A stretch of 64,000 nucleotides of DNA. Origin: Nansenia antarctica. Lineage: Eukaryota; Chordata; Actinopteri; Argentiniformes; Microstomatidae. The position numbers and the translations under genes are program-made. Shown here one piece after another: positions 32,919 to 45,700 of the stretch. Under the pieces are notes generated by a model. It searched no databases, had not been told where the DNA came from, and saw only the letters and a list, made by a program, of their open reading frames with translations. The DNA is taken from NCBI GenBank assembly GCA_963989245.1, contig OZ022339.1:55035295-55099294 (forward strand). Reading direction: 5' to 3'. Numbering within the stretch: position 1 is the first letter of the stretch; each line of letters starts with the position of its first letter.

Positions 32919-35750
32919 CTGTCGTGACTCGTCTGTCTTCTTCAAGTTGGACTGTGACTCGATGGCCATCGTCATCTCCACTGGCTGGAGCAGCCCGTCG
33001 TTCTCTTCTGAAACACACACATGGGAAACTTGTACCTATTTCACACTACTGAACTGAGCCAGGCTGAGCCGTTCTGGACCAAACTGAGCTGTAACCGGCT
33101 GGTTACGCATTCGCCGTAGTTACTGAAACTGCTGGAAAGGACAATGTGAAAAGAAAAGATCTGAAGCCCTGTAGTGTCTGAAAAGCTCCTTGGAGGCAGT
33201 TTTCCCCAACACAGATTTAACTAAATCCTTGACTAGATCACACTTTCAATGGAGACAGTTGCTGTGAAACACACTGTTTCTAAAGTCTAGGATTAGGCCT
33301 AAGTCCCTTTCTCATTAGAGTATCGGTAGATGAAAACAAAAGCAGTATGAGCTCATGTCAAGACCTGGCGTTGGGAGCTGAATAGAAATACCACATACAT
33401 GCTTGACCCCAACGCGTCATCACGAAGCTACGCAGGTCACAGAGGGACAGGGAGTGTGAGATAACTGACTGGGATTATTAATGACGACGCCACAGTAGGA
33501 CGATCTCATTTCACATCATCTCATCTCCTGGCTGTCACTGAGGCATCTCTGGCTGGCACATCATTGAGATCCACAGCACCTTGAGAAGTCCAAACTGCTG
33601 GACATTTTGTCAGGTCACTGTCCAGGGCAGGGTATGGGATAGGCAACATGGAGAAACAGCGAGAGAGATGTCACCTTGCTTGTTTTGGATGACAAAACCT
33701 AAAGACCAAAAAAAATTCAACTCTATCCCCCTGCTTACTTCTATGACACTTCTCCTTTGACACAATCTAAAATAAGATTAGATTTGACAGGTTTGGTTAG
33801 TTATACACTTAATGCAGATCAGAAGACAACAAGCTCCTACCTAAATCTATCCAATTCTTCCAGATCAACACAAGTGTCTAGAGGGAAAGGGGCTAGGCCC
33901 GTAGTTTCTGTTTCCTCTGTTTCCTTGATGTGTATGCGATAGTAGAATCTCCCTTAAACCCATTTGAGGCAAAGGTGGAGCTATCACATTGTATTGAACG
34001 CATACTGATCTCTTTAGATCTGCAAACACAAAAGGAACTGGACAAGTTAACTGGACAAGTTAAGTGGTGGGGAACAGAAGGTTATTGGTGCTCTTGGCCA
34101 GGAGGTTACCAGTGCTGAATGTCTAGGTCTATCCAATACCAATTGTGGGAATATTTAGAGAGTTAAGTATAAACATGAGATGTTTGGACTATAGGGGTGG
34201 CACATGACTAGCAGTGCCAGAAGAGCAACCAGGATCTATGTGTGCCTGACAGGGTTCGAACATGGGTCTCCCACATGGAAGACACAAGCGTTTATGTTAG
34301 GGTTAAGACGATGTTTTCATAATGTTAAATAAGGTTAAAACAGGATACTCTATATAATTCTGTGTATCACTGTGTAAATTCTGTACAGCCTGTCTCTGGG
34401 CTCTGTTAATGATTGTGTGAACCTTGTACACCCTTGTACTCTGGACTCTGTTTATGAACTTTTCCTCACCCATTACCCCTCGTGTTATTGTCCCTGAGCC
34501 AATCAAAACAGAGAAGGTCAGCTCGCCCCTTCTCTCCCCTGCTTACAGGTTTTGGTCGCTCACGGCCACATCTGTTAATGATTCGTTCTGAACACCACCC
34601 CCCTTTTCTAGGAGTCTGATAGGATCACAAACTGCCTCCGCCTTTCCATTCTGTAAGAATAAAGGCTGACTTGGAGAGTGAAAAGATTAGATCCATTTGG
34701 ACTGACCCTTAAACACGGTCTCTCTGAATCACTCTCCTTGCGCAAGTAAACTGAGCTCCTTTGACTCCGCGTCTCTTTGTGTCTGAAAGTCTACTACGGT
34801 CTGTTGAACTAGCGCTGGTTAGCATCACCTGTCCTACAAACAGGCTGAGTCAGAATATAGCATTGAATTATAGCCAACATTTGGTCCTTCTGAAGCCGGA
34901 TCTCAACGTCGTCTTTGAAGAGGGGAGAAGACTCGACAACGCCGACAGTCTGTCGACAGCCCGGATCCAGGACCCGGACAAAGTCCTGGAACGTTGAATT
35001 CGGTCCAGGCCGGCTAGATGTCGAAGCTTTGATCCTCGAAAAGACGGCCGACGAGATCCCAGACCAGGCAACAGATACAAAGAACACCGGTAAATATAAT
35101 AGAAAAAGAAAGATTGCAATCGAAATGAATAGTCTATCTATCCTAAATTGTACAAAATAGGAATTGTTTGACATACAAAAAGAATCCATTTTGAAAAATA
35201 AATGAATATCCTTGAGTTATGAAAACAGTAGACTAATCGAACTTAGAACTGTAAGTTTGACATACATAAGGAATCCATTTAGAAAAATAAATGAATGTCC
35301 TTGTGCTGTGTAAACAACAGACTAAGACTGGAAACTGATAACTATGACTGGAAGTGAATGCCTGTGAGAAATTGATTGTCACTGGTGACGAACGGAGAAG
35401 CAGAGTTGAAACCTCACGGTGTCAACGTAACGCTCTGTCATCCGCGACGCACACTGCGGTGAATTAAGGAAATTAGGTTTTGAACGACACGTTGTCTAGT
35501 AAAAACAGAAGAATTGACATAAATAATGTGTAATTGTGGCAGTTTTTAGAATAAGTGAGGATAGAAAGTGTTAGAGACAGAGAGAGAGAGAGAGAGAGAG
35601 AGTTAGTTGATGGAGTTTATTGTTTGCTCTATATTGATGGCGGTTCATATGAATCATAGGAGAGTTGGACTTTAGACTGAAGGGTTTCACTAAAGAGTCT
35701 ATTTAGGGTAGACTCGCCTTGCTTGGTCCCTCCCCCTAGACAGCTGCCCC

Positions 35751-35817
<67 letters not shown>

Positions 35818-36068
35818 GGACCCCAATTGAAATAAGCCAGCAGCTTTCTTGGGTTTTTATCCTTTTAGTTGACCTTGTATGTAATATGTACTTTCATGTA
35901 CCTACTTCTGCAAATCTTCTAATAAAGTTTTCAATCAATTCAAGCAATCAAACACACACACACACACACACATCTGAGCGGAACAGACCTGAATTCCTGC
36001 CGGGACACCAAGCTACAGAAGAGGCTTTCCCCCCCACACACACACACACGCACACACGCACACACACA

Positions 36069-36157
<89 letters not shown>

Positions 36158-36158
36158 G

Positions 36159-36256
<98 letters not shown>

Positions 36257-36673
36257 GACAGACAGACAGACACACACACACACACACACATTCACACACA
36301 TTCACACACACACATAAATAATGGGTAATTGTGGCAGTTCAAATAGCAAAGGGAAAGAAGACAAAGGGGAACTCGATGTTAAACTTATGAAATACTGTTT
36401 CCCCAAAAGTACGAAGTATTTGAGAAAATGGGATAAAACGATTGGTTTTAAAGGACAATTAGATCCAGCAGCGTGCGAACTCTTATTAGGACGCCTACAA
36501 CTTATATTAGAAACCAAGAGAGGCAGGAAAGATGAAAAGAAATTAGAAAAAGAAGTTATATGCGCTAAAATATGGTTAGATCAAGCAGCCAGGAAAATGA
36601 CAGGGACCAAGCACACAGTGCTCACGATGATTGACCCAGATGACGAGACGCAGGCAAGTGGGAGTGCAAGAGA

Positions 36674-36713
<40 letters not shown>

Positions 36714-36739
36714 GAGAGACAGAGAGAGGCAGAGAGAGT

Positions 36740-36780
<41 letters not shown>

Positions 36781-39700
36781 CAGGAAAGAAGAAGGGTGGG
36801 GGCTAGGGACAGAGAAAGAGGAAAAGCGTAGACCAAAAACACCACTCATGTTAAAAAGAATACAAGATCATAACACCGCCCCGCCCCCCACTGACCCGCC
36901 GGCATATCCTGGGATAATACCCAACGGCAAGCCAGTGGAGCAATTATACCCGCCCTTACCCAATGATTTGGACAATTGGGATGATGCAACAATCATAGCA
37001 CCTATGGTCCAAGTAGCCAACCCCATCGTAGAAGGGGTCATGACAGTATACCGACCATGGACTGTCACAGACTGCAGGGCAGCTTGTGAGAGTGTACCAC
37101 ACTTCAGAGAAAACATAGACGACCATTGCAATGGGTTAAACCAACTCAGAGATTCGTACGGGCTAAATGGACCAGAGATGGTGCAGGCCTGTCAGACTAT
37201 ATATAAATACGAGTGGGCCAGGGTAAGAGGCGACTTTACAGGCAGGGACGAAGCCCATGCGGCCCTAGAAACTCGCAGCGACGCTTTGAACACTGCAATG
37301 GATGCGTTAATAACCAGGGTTCGTCGAGTATTCGCACCCGTAACAGACTACACTAAAATAACATCGTGTCAGCAAAAGGCCGGCGAGTCACTCCAGGAGT
37401 ACCGAGGCCGCTGTGAACAAGTGTTCAGACGTCACGGGGGACTACCACATGACCCCGCTGACACTTCACCTTACCAACAACAACTGAAGGCCGCCCTTAT
37501 GGGAGGTTTTTCAGCGGGCATAGCAGACTTCATTAGGAAGCATAATATAAACCACAAGACTGGTGGAGTGACAGAATGCATGAACTATGCAGAGCATGCA
37601 GTGGAGGATCTCAGACGAAAGAAAGACAAAAAGAGCAATCAGCTGATGCTAGAGACAGAGGACGGGACAGAAATATGTTGTTATGTGGGAGGGAACTCAG
37701 GCGGAAATAAGAACAACCAAGGGAATCAAAATAAAGGGAATCACAACCAGGGTGGGGGAGGAAACAATCAGTACAAAGGACACAAGGGACAAAACAGAGA
37801 GGGGGGGGGAAATCAAAAAAGAACGGGCTTAAATAAAGATGGGAAATTCCTCTGTTATAATTGTGGACAAGAAGGCCACATGGCCAGAGAGTGCCAAAAC
37901 CACAGACAAGACAGACGGGGGGATAACCAACAGGGATATCAACAACAGAACCAACAGGGGGCCAACCGGGGGGGACAGGGATACAACAACAATGAGGGAC
38001 ATTTTGTCCACCAACAACAACACTGACTAGACGGTCAGGGATCAGACTCAGACTCAGACTGGTCAGACACAGGCTTACAACCTGAAAAGACAGGCGACAC
38101 ACCCCTATTGGACATTTCAGAAGTAATGACAAATTGGTCGCTCTCATATAACAAAATTAAACCAATGAGAAGAATAAAAATAGAAGGAAAAAGCATCGTA
38201 TTCTTATGTGACACCGGGGCGGACTCCTCTGTGGTTACAGTAGAATTGGCAAATATGTGGCCAGCAATAACAGAACACTGCGTTAAATCAGCAAATGGTC
38301 AAATTAGCAGACATCAAGTATCACAACCCTTAGACATAATCGACCCTCTCTCCGGTATAGAGGGTAAATTATCGTTCTCACTAATTCCAGACTGTCCAGT
38401 AAATCTCCTAGGGAGAGATGGCATATGCCTACTAAAACTTAGACTTATACCAGTAGCTGGAGGAGTACGTGCAGTAGGACCAACTGAAAGAGCAGAAGAC
38501 CAGTTAATGGTGCGACATGGGTTAGGACAACCGCACTATTTCTGGTCCCTCAAACTACCACATCCAGCCCCAACTGAAACGGCCAAAACGTTGATTAGTT
38601 ATGTATCCCCACGAGAGGGACAGACCAGAATGAAACCAACAGAACTGCATATCACCCTTAGATATGCTAAAAAGCCAGGGCCTGACCCGCCCTATCAAGC
38701 CCTATTCAATAGAATGGGGCCACAGAGAACAGTTCTTAGCTACCTCTACCAAGACGAGCTAGGAAACGCAGCAGTTTCAACCTCGCTAACCCCAGAGGCA
38801 ACGAAACTGCTGGGCTCGACTCAGTATCCCCACCTCTCACTTGCTATTGGTCCAGGTACCGAGTGGAAGCAGCTGGGTAGTTTCACTCGGCAGGTAGCAA
38901 GCATATGTCAGGGGTGGGAAGACATGAGTGAGAAACCGGGCTGGCAGCGATACCAAAATATAGAACGAAAAAGCCTAGCATGGGTTACAACAATGACACC
39001 ACACACGAATTTGGACGAATGACAAATAATACTATTAAGTGCAGAGGCTGAGAATGCACTTAAAGTGATTCCAGATAGCCTCTGGTCCAAAGGAAAGACC
39101 GATGTGGGATTAATTTTTAAAGTAAAACCAGTACGGGTCAAAGCCAAATCAACTTATCGACCCAATGTCAGACAATACCCATTAAAAGACGACGCCCGCA
39201 TAGGTATCAAACCAGTTATACAGGACATGATAAAAGCAGGCATTCTTAGGGAATGCCCCGACGCAGAATGCAATACACCAATATTTCCTGTAAAAAAGGC
39301 AGACCAAACGTCATGGAGAATGGTGCAGGATCTCCGAGCTGTAAACCAAGCCACACAGGGCGCGGCTGCAGTCGTAGCAGATCCTCACATTCTACTAAAC
39401 AGTTTATTTGCAGGACAAACATACTTCTCTGTTATAGACCTTAGCAATGCGTTCTTCTCCATCCCAGTGGATAAAGATTCACAGGGGTGGTTCGCATTTA
39501 CATACGAACACAAAAAATACACATACACACGCATGCCACAAGGGTGGTCTGAAAGTCCAATGATTTTCCACCAGGCAATGCAAAATTGCCTGGCGGACCT
39601 TCATATTCCAGAGTCCTCACAGATTCTGCAATATGTAGACGACCTGCTGGTGGCCGCCCCCACCAAACAGGAATGTATGGCCGTCACGATCCAGTTGATA

Positions 39701-42700
39701 CAGCATCTGGAAAAAACAGGAAGTAAAGTATCGAAATCGAAACCGCAAATATGTCAAGAAGCAGTTGTGTTCTTAGGACACACATTAAACAAAGAAGGGC
39801 GTCGCATTAACCCAGACAGAAAAACATCAGTGACGGCAACACCACAACCACAGACTAAGAAACAAATGATGCAGTTCTTAGGAATGACAAACTACTGCAG
39901 GGCTTGGGTGGCGGAATATGCCGCCATCACCCAACCCCTGCTGAATCTGATATACACTGTTACGGCTGGGCCGTCACACACGCCCTCCCCCGCCCCCACA
40001 GCTCGAGCACCCGCCCCCACAACTCGAGCACAGCGTGCTCTCCGCCGCAGGTGAAGCTCGTTCCCGGTGATTGGAGGGTTATCCAGCCACAGTCAAACCA
40101 ACACACCTGTCTCCACTCCCAATCAACCCTCTGGCTACATCTACCCTGGACTCCCTTCATTCATCGTCAGTTCTTCCCTAAGAATGGCCTGGCAAGTATC
40201 CTCTATTACCAGTCGTGTACTTTGCTCTCGTTACTATTTTTGTCATACCTTTTTGTACTGGCCTACCGTTGAGACTTACGCTGTTTCTCTGTTTCTCTAC
40301 AGCCCACGCCAGCCACTACCCCCAGCCCGCCAGGCTGAAACCCCCGGACTCATCATCTGTTTTTCCACCCGCCTGCACTGTAAATAAATACCCTACGGGG
40401 CTAACACTGTATTCTGCCTCCGGTGTCGTGTCCTTGAGCCCCCTCGCTCCCGTGTCATAACAGAAGAACTGACCATGCAATTGGGCTCAGACGACACGAA
40501 GGACCGGGCACCATCTCCCACCCCTGGATCCGGTCCGACGGCTATCCAGATCCTCGCTGAACACACTCACCTCCTCCAGGCGGCCGCTACAGCGTGCCAG
40601 GCCCTGAACACTCGCATTACAACCCAGGAGGCTAACCAGGAGCACCGCGCCACCCAGATGCAGCACCTCATCACTACGACCCAAGCGCTTACGGCACAGG
40701 TGGCCGCGCTCGCAGCCTTTGCCCCCCCCCCTGCTCTCCCTGACCCTGCCCAGCTACCGGCACCACCTACTGGACAGCCACGGGAGCCCCACCTAGCCAG
40801 CCCCCGCCCCTTCGACGGAGCCTTCGCCCAGTTCCGAGGCTTCATCCTCCAGTGCGAGTTGGTGTTCTCGCATCAGCCCAGCCAGTTCTGGTCGCCGGCA
40901 GCCCGGGTGGCGTTCATCACCAACCTCACCACCGGCGACGCCCTGAATTGGGTCCAGGCCACCCTCTGCGCCCGCCCTGACCTGTTCGGTGACTACGCTA
41001 CCTTCCTCACGGAGTTCAAGAGGGTTTTCGACCACCCCACTGCAGGACAGGAGGTCGGGGCGCGACTGATGTCACTCCACCAGGGGAACCGGACCGCGGC
41101 GGCCTACTCTACCGAGTTTCGCACCCTGGCAGCCGGAAGCGGATGGAATGACAGGGCACTGCGATCTGCTTTCCGCCAGGGGCTGAGTGAGGCCATCAAG
41201 GACGAGCTCGTCCGGGACAGACCCGCCACCCTGGACGAACTAGTGGCCCTAGCCATCGACGTTGACGAGCGCTCCCGGGAGCGTCGGAGAGAGAGAGGGC
41301 GCTACCAGACCAGCTCGCCACGCCCCCAGGACCCTATCGTCACAGCCAACCCCTCCTCCGCACGGGAGTCGACCTACACCCCATGCACTGGCGAGGAGCC
41401 GATGCAGCTTGGTCGAGCCCGCCTCACCACGGCGGAGAAGGAGAGGAGAAGGGCCCAGGGCCTGTGCCTCTACTGTGGAGAGAAGGGACACCTCCGTGAC
41501 ACCTGCCCGTCCCTATCAAAAGGGCAGGCTCACCCGAAGGGGGAATCCGGGTGAGCCGTGTCTCTCAATCCCCACCTACCACCAGCCCAGCCAGGTTCTC
41601 TGTCACCCTCTCCTGGCAGGGGCAGAACCTCACGGTCGAGGCCATCATTGACTCGGGAGCAGACGAGAACTTTATGGACGCCCAGCTGGCCCGCTCAGCT
41701 GCCGTTCCCCTCGTTGCCCTCGAGACCCCCCTCTCCGTCTCAGCCCTAGACGGACACAGCCTGGGGCCTCTCGCCCACCGCTCTACACCCCTCTCCTTGA
41801 CCGTCTCTGGGAACCATGTGGAGGAGATCCGGTTCTACATCCTCAAAACCCCCCAGTCCCCGCTCATCCTGGGACGACCGTGGCTCGAGCTCCACATTCC
41901 CCATGTCAGCTATGGTGAGGGACGTATCCTGAGCTGGAGTACCGCATGTTACGCCCGGTGCCTCCGTGCCGCCCATACCCCCTCATCGCCTCTGCGACCG
42001 CCTCCGGCTCCCCCTGACCTCTCCTCCATCCCAGAGGCCTACCACGACCTCGGAGAGGCCTTCAGCAAGGAGCGTGCTCGCACCCTGCCCCCTCACCGGC
42101 CCTACGACTGTGCCGTCGAGCTCCGCCCTGGCAACAAACTTCCGGTCAGTCGCCTCTACAACCTTGCCCCCCCGGAGAAGGCAGCCATGGACACCTACAT
42201 CTCCGACTGTCTGGCTGAGGGGCTCATCCGTCCATCACACTCCCCGGTGGCAGCGGGGTTTTTCTTCGTTAAGAAGAAGGATGGAACCCTCAGGCCATGC
42301 ATTGACTACCGTGAGCTCAATGCCATCACCGTCCGGAACACCTATCCTCTCCCCCTCATGAGCTCCAACTTTGAGCCCCTCCTTGGGGCCACCATCTTCA
42401 CTAAGCTGGACCTCCGGAACGCCTACCATCTGGTCCGGATTCGTGAGGGTGACGAGTGGAAGACGGCGTTCAAGACCCCCCGTGGCCACTATGAGTACCT
42501 TGTCATGCCCTTTGGTCTCACTAACGCCCCCTCCGTCTTTCAGGCCCTCATGAACGACGTCCTCAGGGACATGCTGGACATCTTTGTCGTCCTCTACCTG
42601 GATGACATCCTAGTATTCTCCAGGAACCCTGAGGAGCATGTCCAACATGTCCGCCTAGTCCGCCAGCGCCTACTGGAGAATCGCCTTTTTATTAAGGCTG

Positions 42701-45700
42701 AGAAGTGCTCTTTCCACACTCACTCTGTGGAATTCCTGGGGCTCATCGTGGAGGGTGGGTTGACTCGCCCTGACCCCAAGAAGACTCGGGCCGTCGTCGA
42801 GTGGGGCCAACCTACCACCCGGAAACAGCTGCAGTCATTCCTCGGCTTTGCCAACTTCTACCGGCGATTCATCCGGGACTTCAGCCGGGTAGCCGCCCCC
42901 CTCACTGCCCTCACCTCCCCCCTGCGCCAGTTCACGTGGACACCAGCAGCCAGCGCTGCCTTCAGTGACCTGAAGAGGCTCTTCACCTCGGCGCCGGTCC
43001 TAATCAACCCAGACCCCTCTAGGCCCTTCATTGTGGAAGTGGACGCCTCAGACACGGGCGTCGGTGGCGTGCTCTCTCAACGATCGGAGGACCAGACCGT
43101 GCACCCCTGCGCCTTCTACTCCCGCCGTTATACCTCCGCCGAGGCCAACTACGACATCGGGAACCGCGAGCTGCTGGCGGTGGTGGAGGCGTTCCACGAG
43201 TGGCGGCACTGGCTGGAGGGCGCAGAGCACCCCTTCACCGTCTGGTCGGACCACAAGAACCTAACCTACATCAAGTCGGCCAGGCGGTTGAACTCCCGTC
43301 AGGCACGCTGGGCCCTGTTCCTCGGGCGGTTTAACTTCCACCTCACGTTCCGTCCGGGCTCCCTGAACGCCAAGGCTGACTCCCTTTCTCGGCTCCATGC
43401 CGCAGAGGAGGAACCCACCACTCCTGACACCATCGTTCCATCCTCCCGGGTCGTTGGAGTGGTCACCCTGGAGATCGAGGCGGTGGTCAGAGCTGCACAG
43501 CGCACCCAGCCAGATCCCCGACCGGGGTCCCCCGGCCGTCTCTTCGTCCCGGACGCCGTCAGGACCAAGGTGATGCAGTGGGGCCACGCCAGCCGCTTCG
43601 CCTGCCATCCTGGGGCCCTACGCACACTGTCCTTCCTGCGCCGGCGGTTCTGGTGGTCCACCATGGCCGCGAACGTCAGGGAGTTCGTCTCGGCCTGCCC
43701 TACCTGCGCTCGCAGCAAGGCATCCCACCGGCCGCCTTCAGGACTGCTGCGGCCTCTACCCGTGCCCGGTCGACCGTGGTCCCACCTCGCCATGGACTTC
43801 GTGACCGGCCTTCCCCCGTCTCTAGGCAACACGGTCATCCTCACCATCGTGGACCGCTTCTCCAAGTCCGTGCGGTTGGTAGCTCTGGCAAAGCTACCGA
43901 CCTCGGCGGAGACGGCGGAGCTACTCACCACCCACGTCTTCCGGCTTTACGGGCTTCCCCAGGATGTGGTTTCCGACCGTGGCCCCCAGTTCACATCCAA
44001 GGTGTGGCAGGCCTTCTGTTCTGGGATTGGGGCCACGACCAGCCTCTCCTCCGGCTACCATCCCCAGACCAATGGGCAGGCGGAGAGAGCCAACCAGAGC
44101 CTGGAGTCGGCACTCCGCTGCATGTCCTCCCTCCATCCATCCTCCTGGAGCAAGGACCTACCCTGGGTGGAGTACTCTCTGAACGCCATGGTAAATGAAG
44201 CCACCGGCCGGTCCCCCTTCGAGTGCTCCTTGGGGTACCAGCCACCCCTGCTTTCTACCCAGGAGGGCTAAGCGTCGGTACCATCGGTCCAGGCACACCT
44301 CCTTCGCTGTCGTCGGGTCTGGACCTCCGTACGCTCGGCCTTGCTTCGGGCCACCGCCCGAACTACCCGAAGCGCCAACCGTCGTCGCACTCCAGCTCCG
44401 GTGTACCAGGTGGGCCAGAGGGTCTGGCTCTCCACGGCGGATCTCCCCCTCAATGTCCCCTCCCGGAAGTTGGCGTCGAGATACATCGGCCCCTACGCCA
44501 TCGACCGGGTCATCAACCCCGCTGCCATCCGGCTGGTCCTCCCTCACTCCCTCCGTCGGATCCACCCGGTGTTCCACGTCTCCCGGGTTAAGCCCCATGT
44601 CGCCAGCGACCTGATGCCACCAGTCCCTGCACCGCCCCCTCCTCAGTTGGTGGATGGCCACCCCCAGTGGGCGGTAAGGAAGCTCCTCAGGGTTCGTCGC
44701 TGTGGCCGGGGTTTCCAGTACCTGGTGGACTGGGAAGGATATGGCCCAGAGGAACGGAGCTGGATTCCCCGGTCCCAGATCATGTCCCCAGTCCTCCTCA
44801 GGGACTTCTATCGGGCCCACCCGGAGGCTCCGGGCCGGTCGCCAGGAGGCTCCCCCTCGGGGGGGGGTCCTGTTACGGCTGGGCCGTCACACACGCCCTC
44901 CCCCGCCCCCACAGCTCGAGCACCCGCCCCCACAACTCGAGCACAGCGTGCTCTCCGCCGCAGGTGAAGCTCGTTCCCGGTGATTGGAGGGTTATCCAGC
45001 CACAGTCAAACCAACACACCTGTCTCCACTCCCAATCAACCCTCTGGCTACATCTACCCTGGACTCCCTTCATTCATCGTCAGTTCTTCCCTAAGAATGG
45101 CCTGGCAAGTATCCTCTATTACCAGTCGTGTACTTTGCTCTCGTTACTATTTTTGTCATACCTTTTTGTACTGGCCTACCGTTGAGACTTACGCTGTTTC
45201 TCTGTTTCTCTACAGCCCACGCCAGCCACTACCCCCAGCCCGCCAGGCTGAAACCCCCGGACTCATCATCTGTTTTTCCACCCGCCTGCACTGTAAATAA
45301 ATACCCTACGGGGCTAACACTGTATTCTGCCTCCGGTGTCGTGTCCTTGAGCCCCCTCGCTCCCGTGTCATAACATACACAGACACATTAAAAATGAGCG
45401 ATAAACTCGATTGGAACACGGAAGCATTAGACGCATTTAATACACTAAAACAAAGTCTAGTAAGCTCCTCCGTACTCGCATTACCAGACTATGGGAAACC
45501 ATTTACTCAGATGGTAGATTGCAAACAAGGATTTATGACCTCAGTATTGACTCAAAAACATGGAGAAAAACAGCAACCCATTGGGTTCTACTCTAAACGA
45601 TTAGACCCAGTATCATTGGCACTTCCACCGTGCGTTCAGGCTGTCTGCGCGGCAGCAATGGCAGTACAGTGCACGGCAGAAATAGTCCTGTTCCACCCGT

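Larger units (their letters stand above)
39958..45375 (+). mobile_element. Ty3/Gypsy LTR retrotransposon with chromodomain, nested in the retroviral pol
   Basis: LTRs 39958-40462 and 44871-45375, both 505 bp, TGTTACGG...ATAACA, apparently identical. Target duplication TACAC (39953-39957, 45376-45380). Encodes gag, then pol in the order protease, RT, RNase H, integrase, chromodomain, which marks a chromovirus. GC content is clearly higher than in the surrounding retrovirus. The sole visible pol defect is an in-frame TAA at 44269-44271. Inserted in the same orientation as the provirus, after the provirus itself had integrated or before its germline copy was made. Confidence 0.95.

Noticed and set aside
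35940..36317. Long open frames of His-Thr or Cys-Val repeats on both strands
   Set aside because: They are translations of (CA)n/(TG)n tracts. The same applies to 5096-5374, 35629-35826, 52666-52875, 54018-54140, 55265-55462 and 57552-57782.
41500..41554. Canonical -1 slippery heptamer at the Gypsy gag-pol overlap
   Set aside because: AAAAGGG and GGGGGAA runs are present, but neither fits X-XXY-YYZ in the gag frame, so no site is called.
42235..43931. Long antisense frames within the Gypsy element
   Set aside because: GC-rich coding sequence produces stop-poor antisense frames; no start context or homology.
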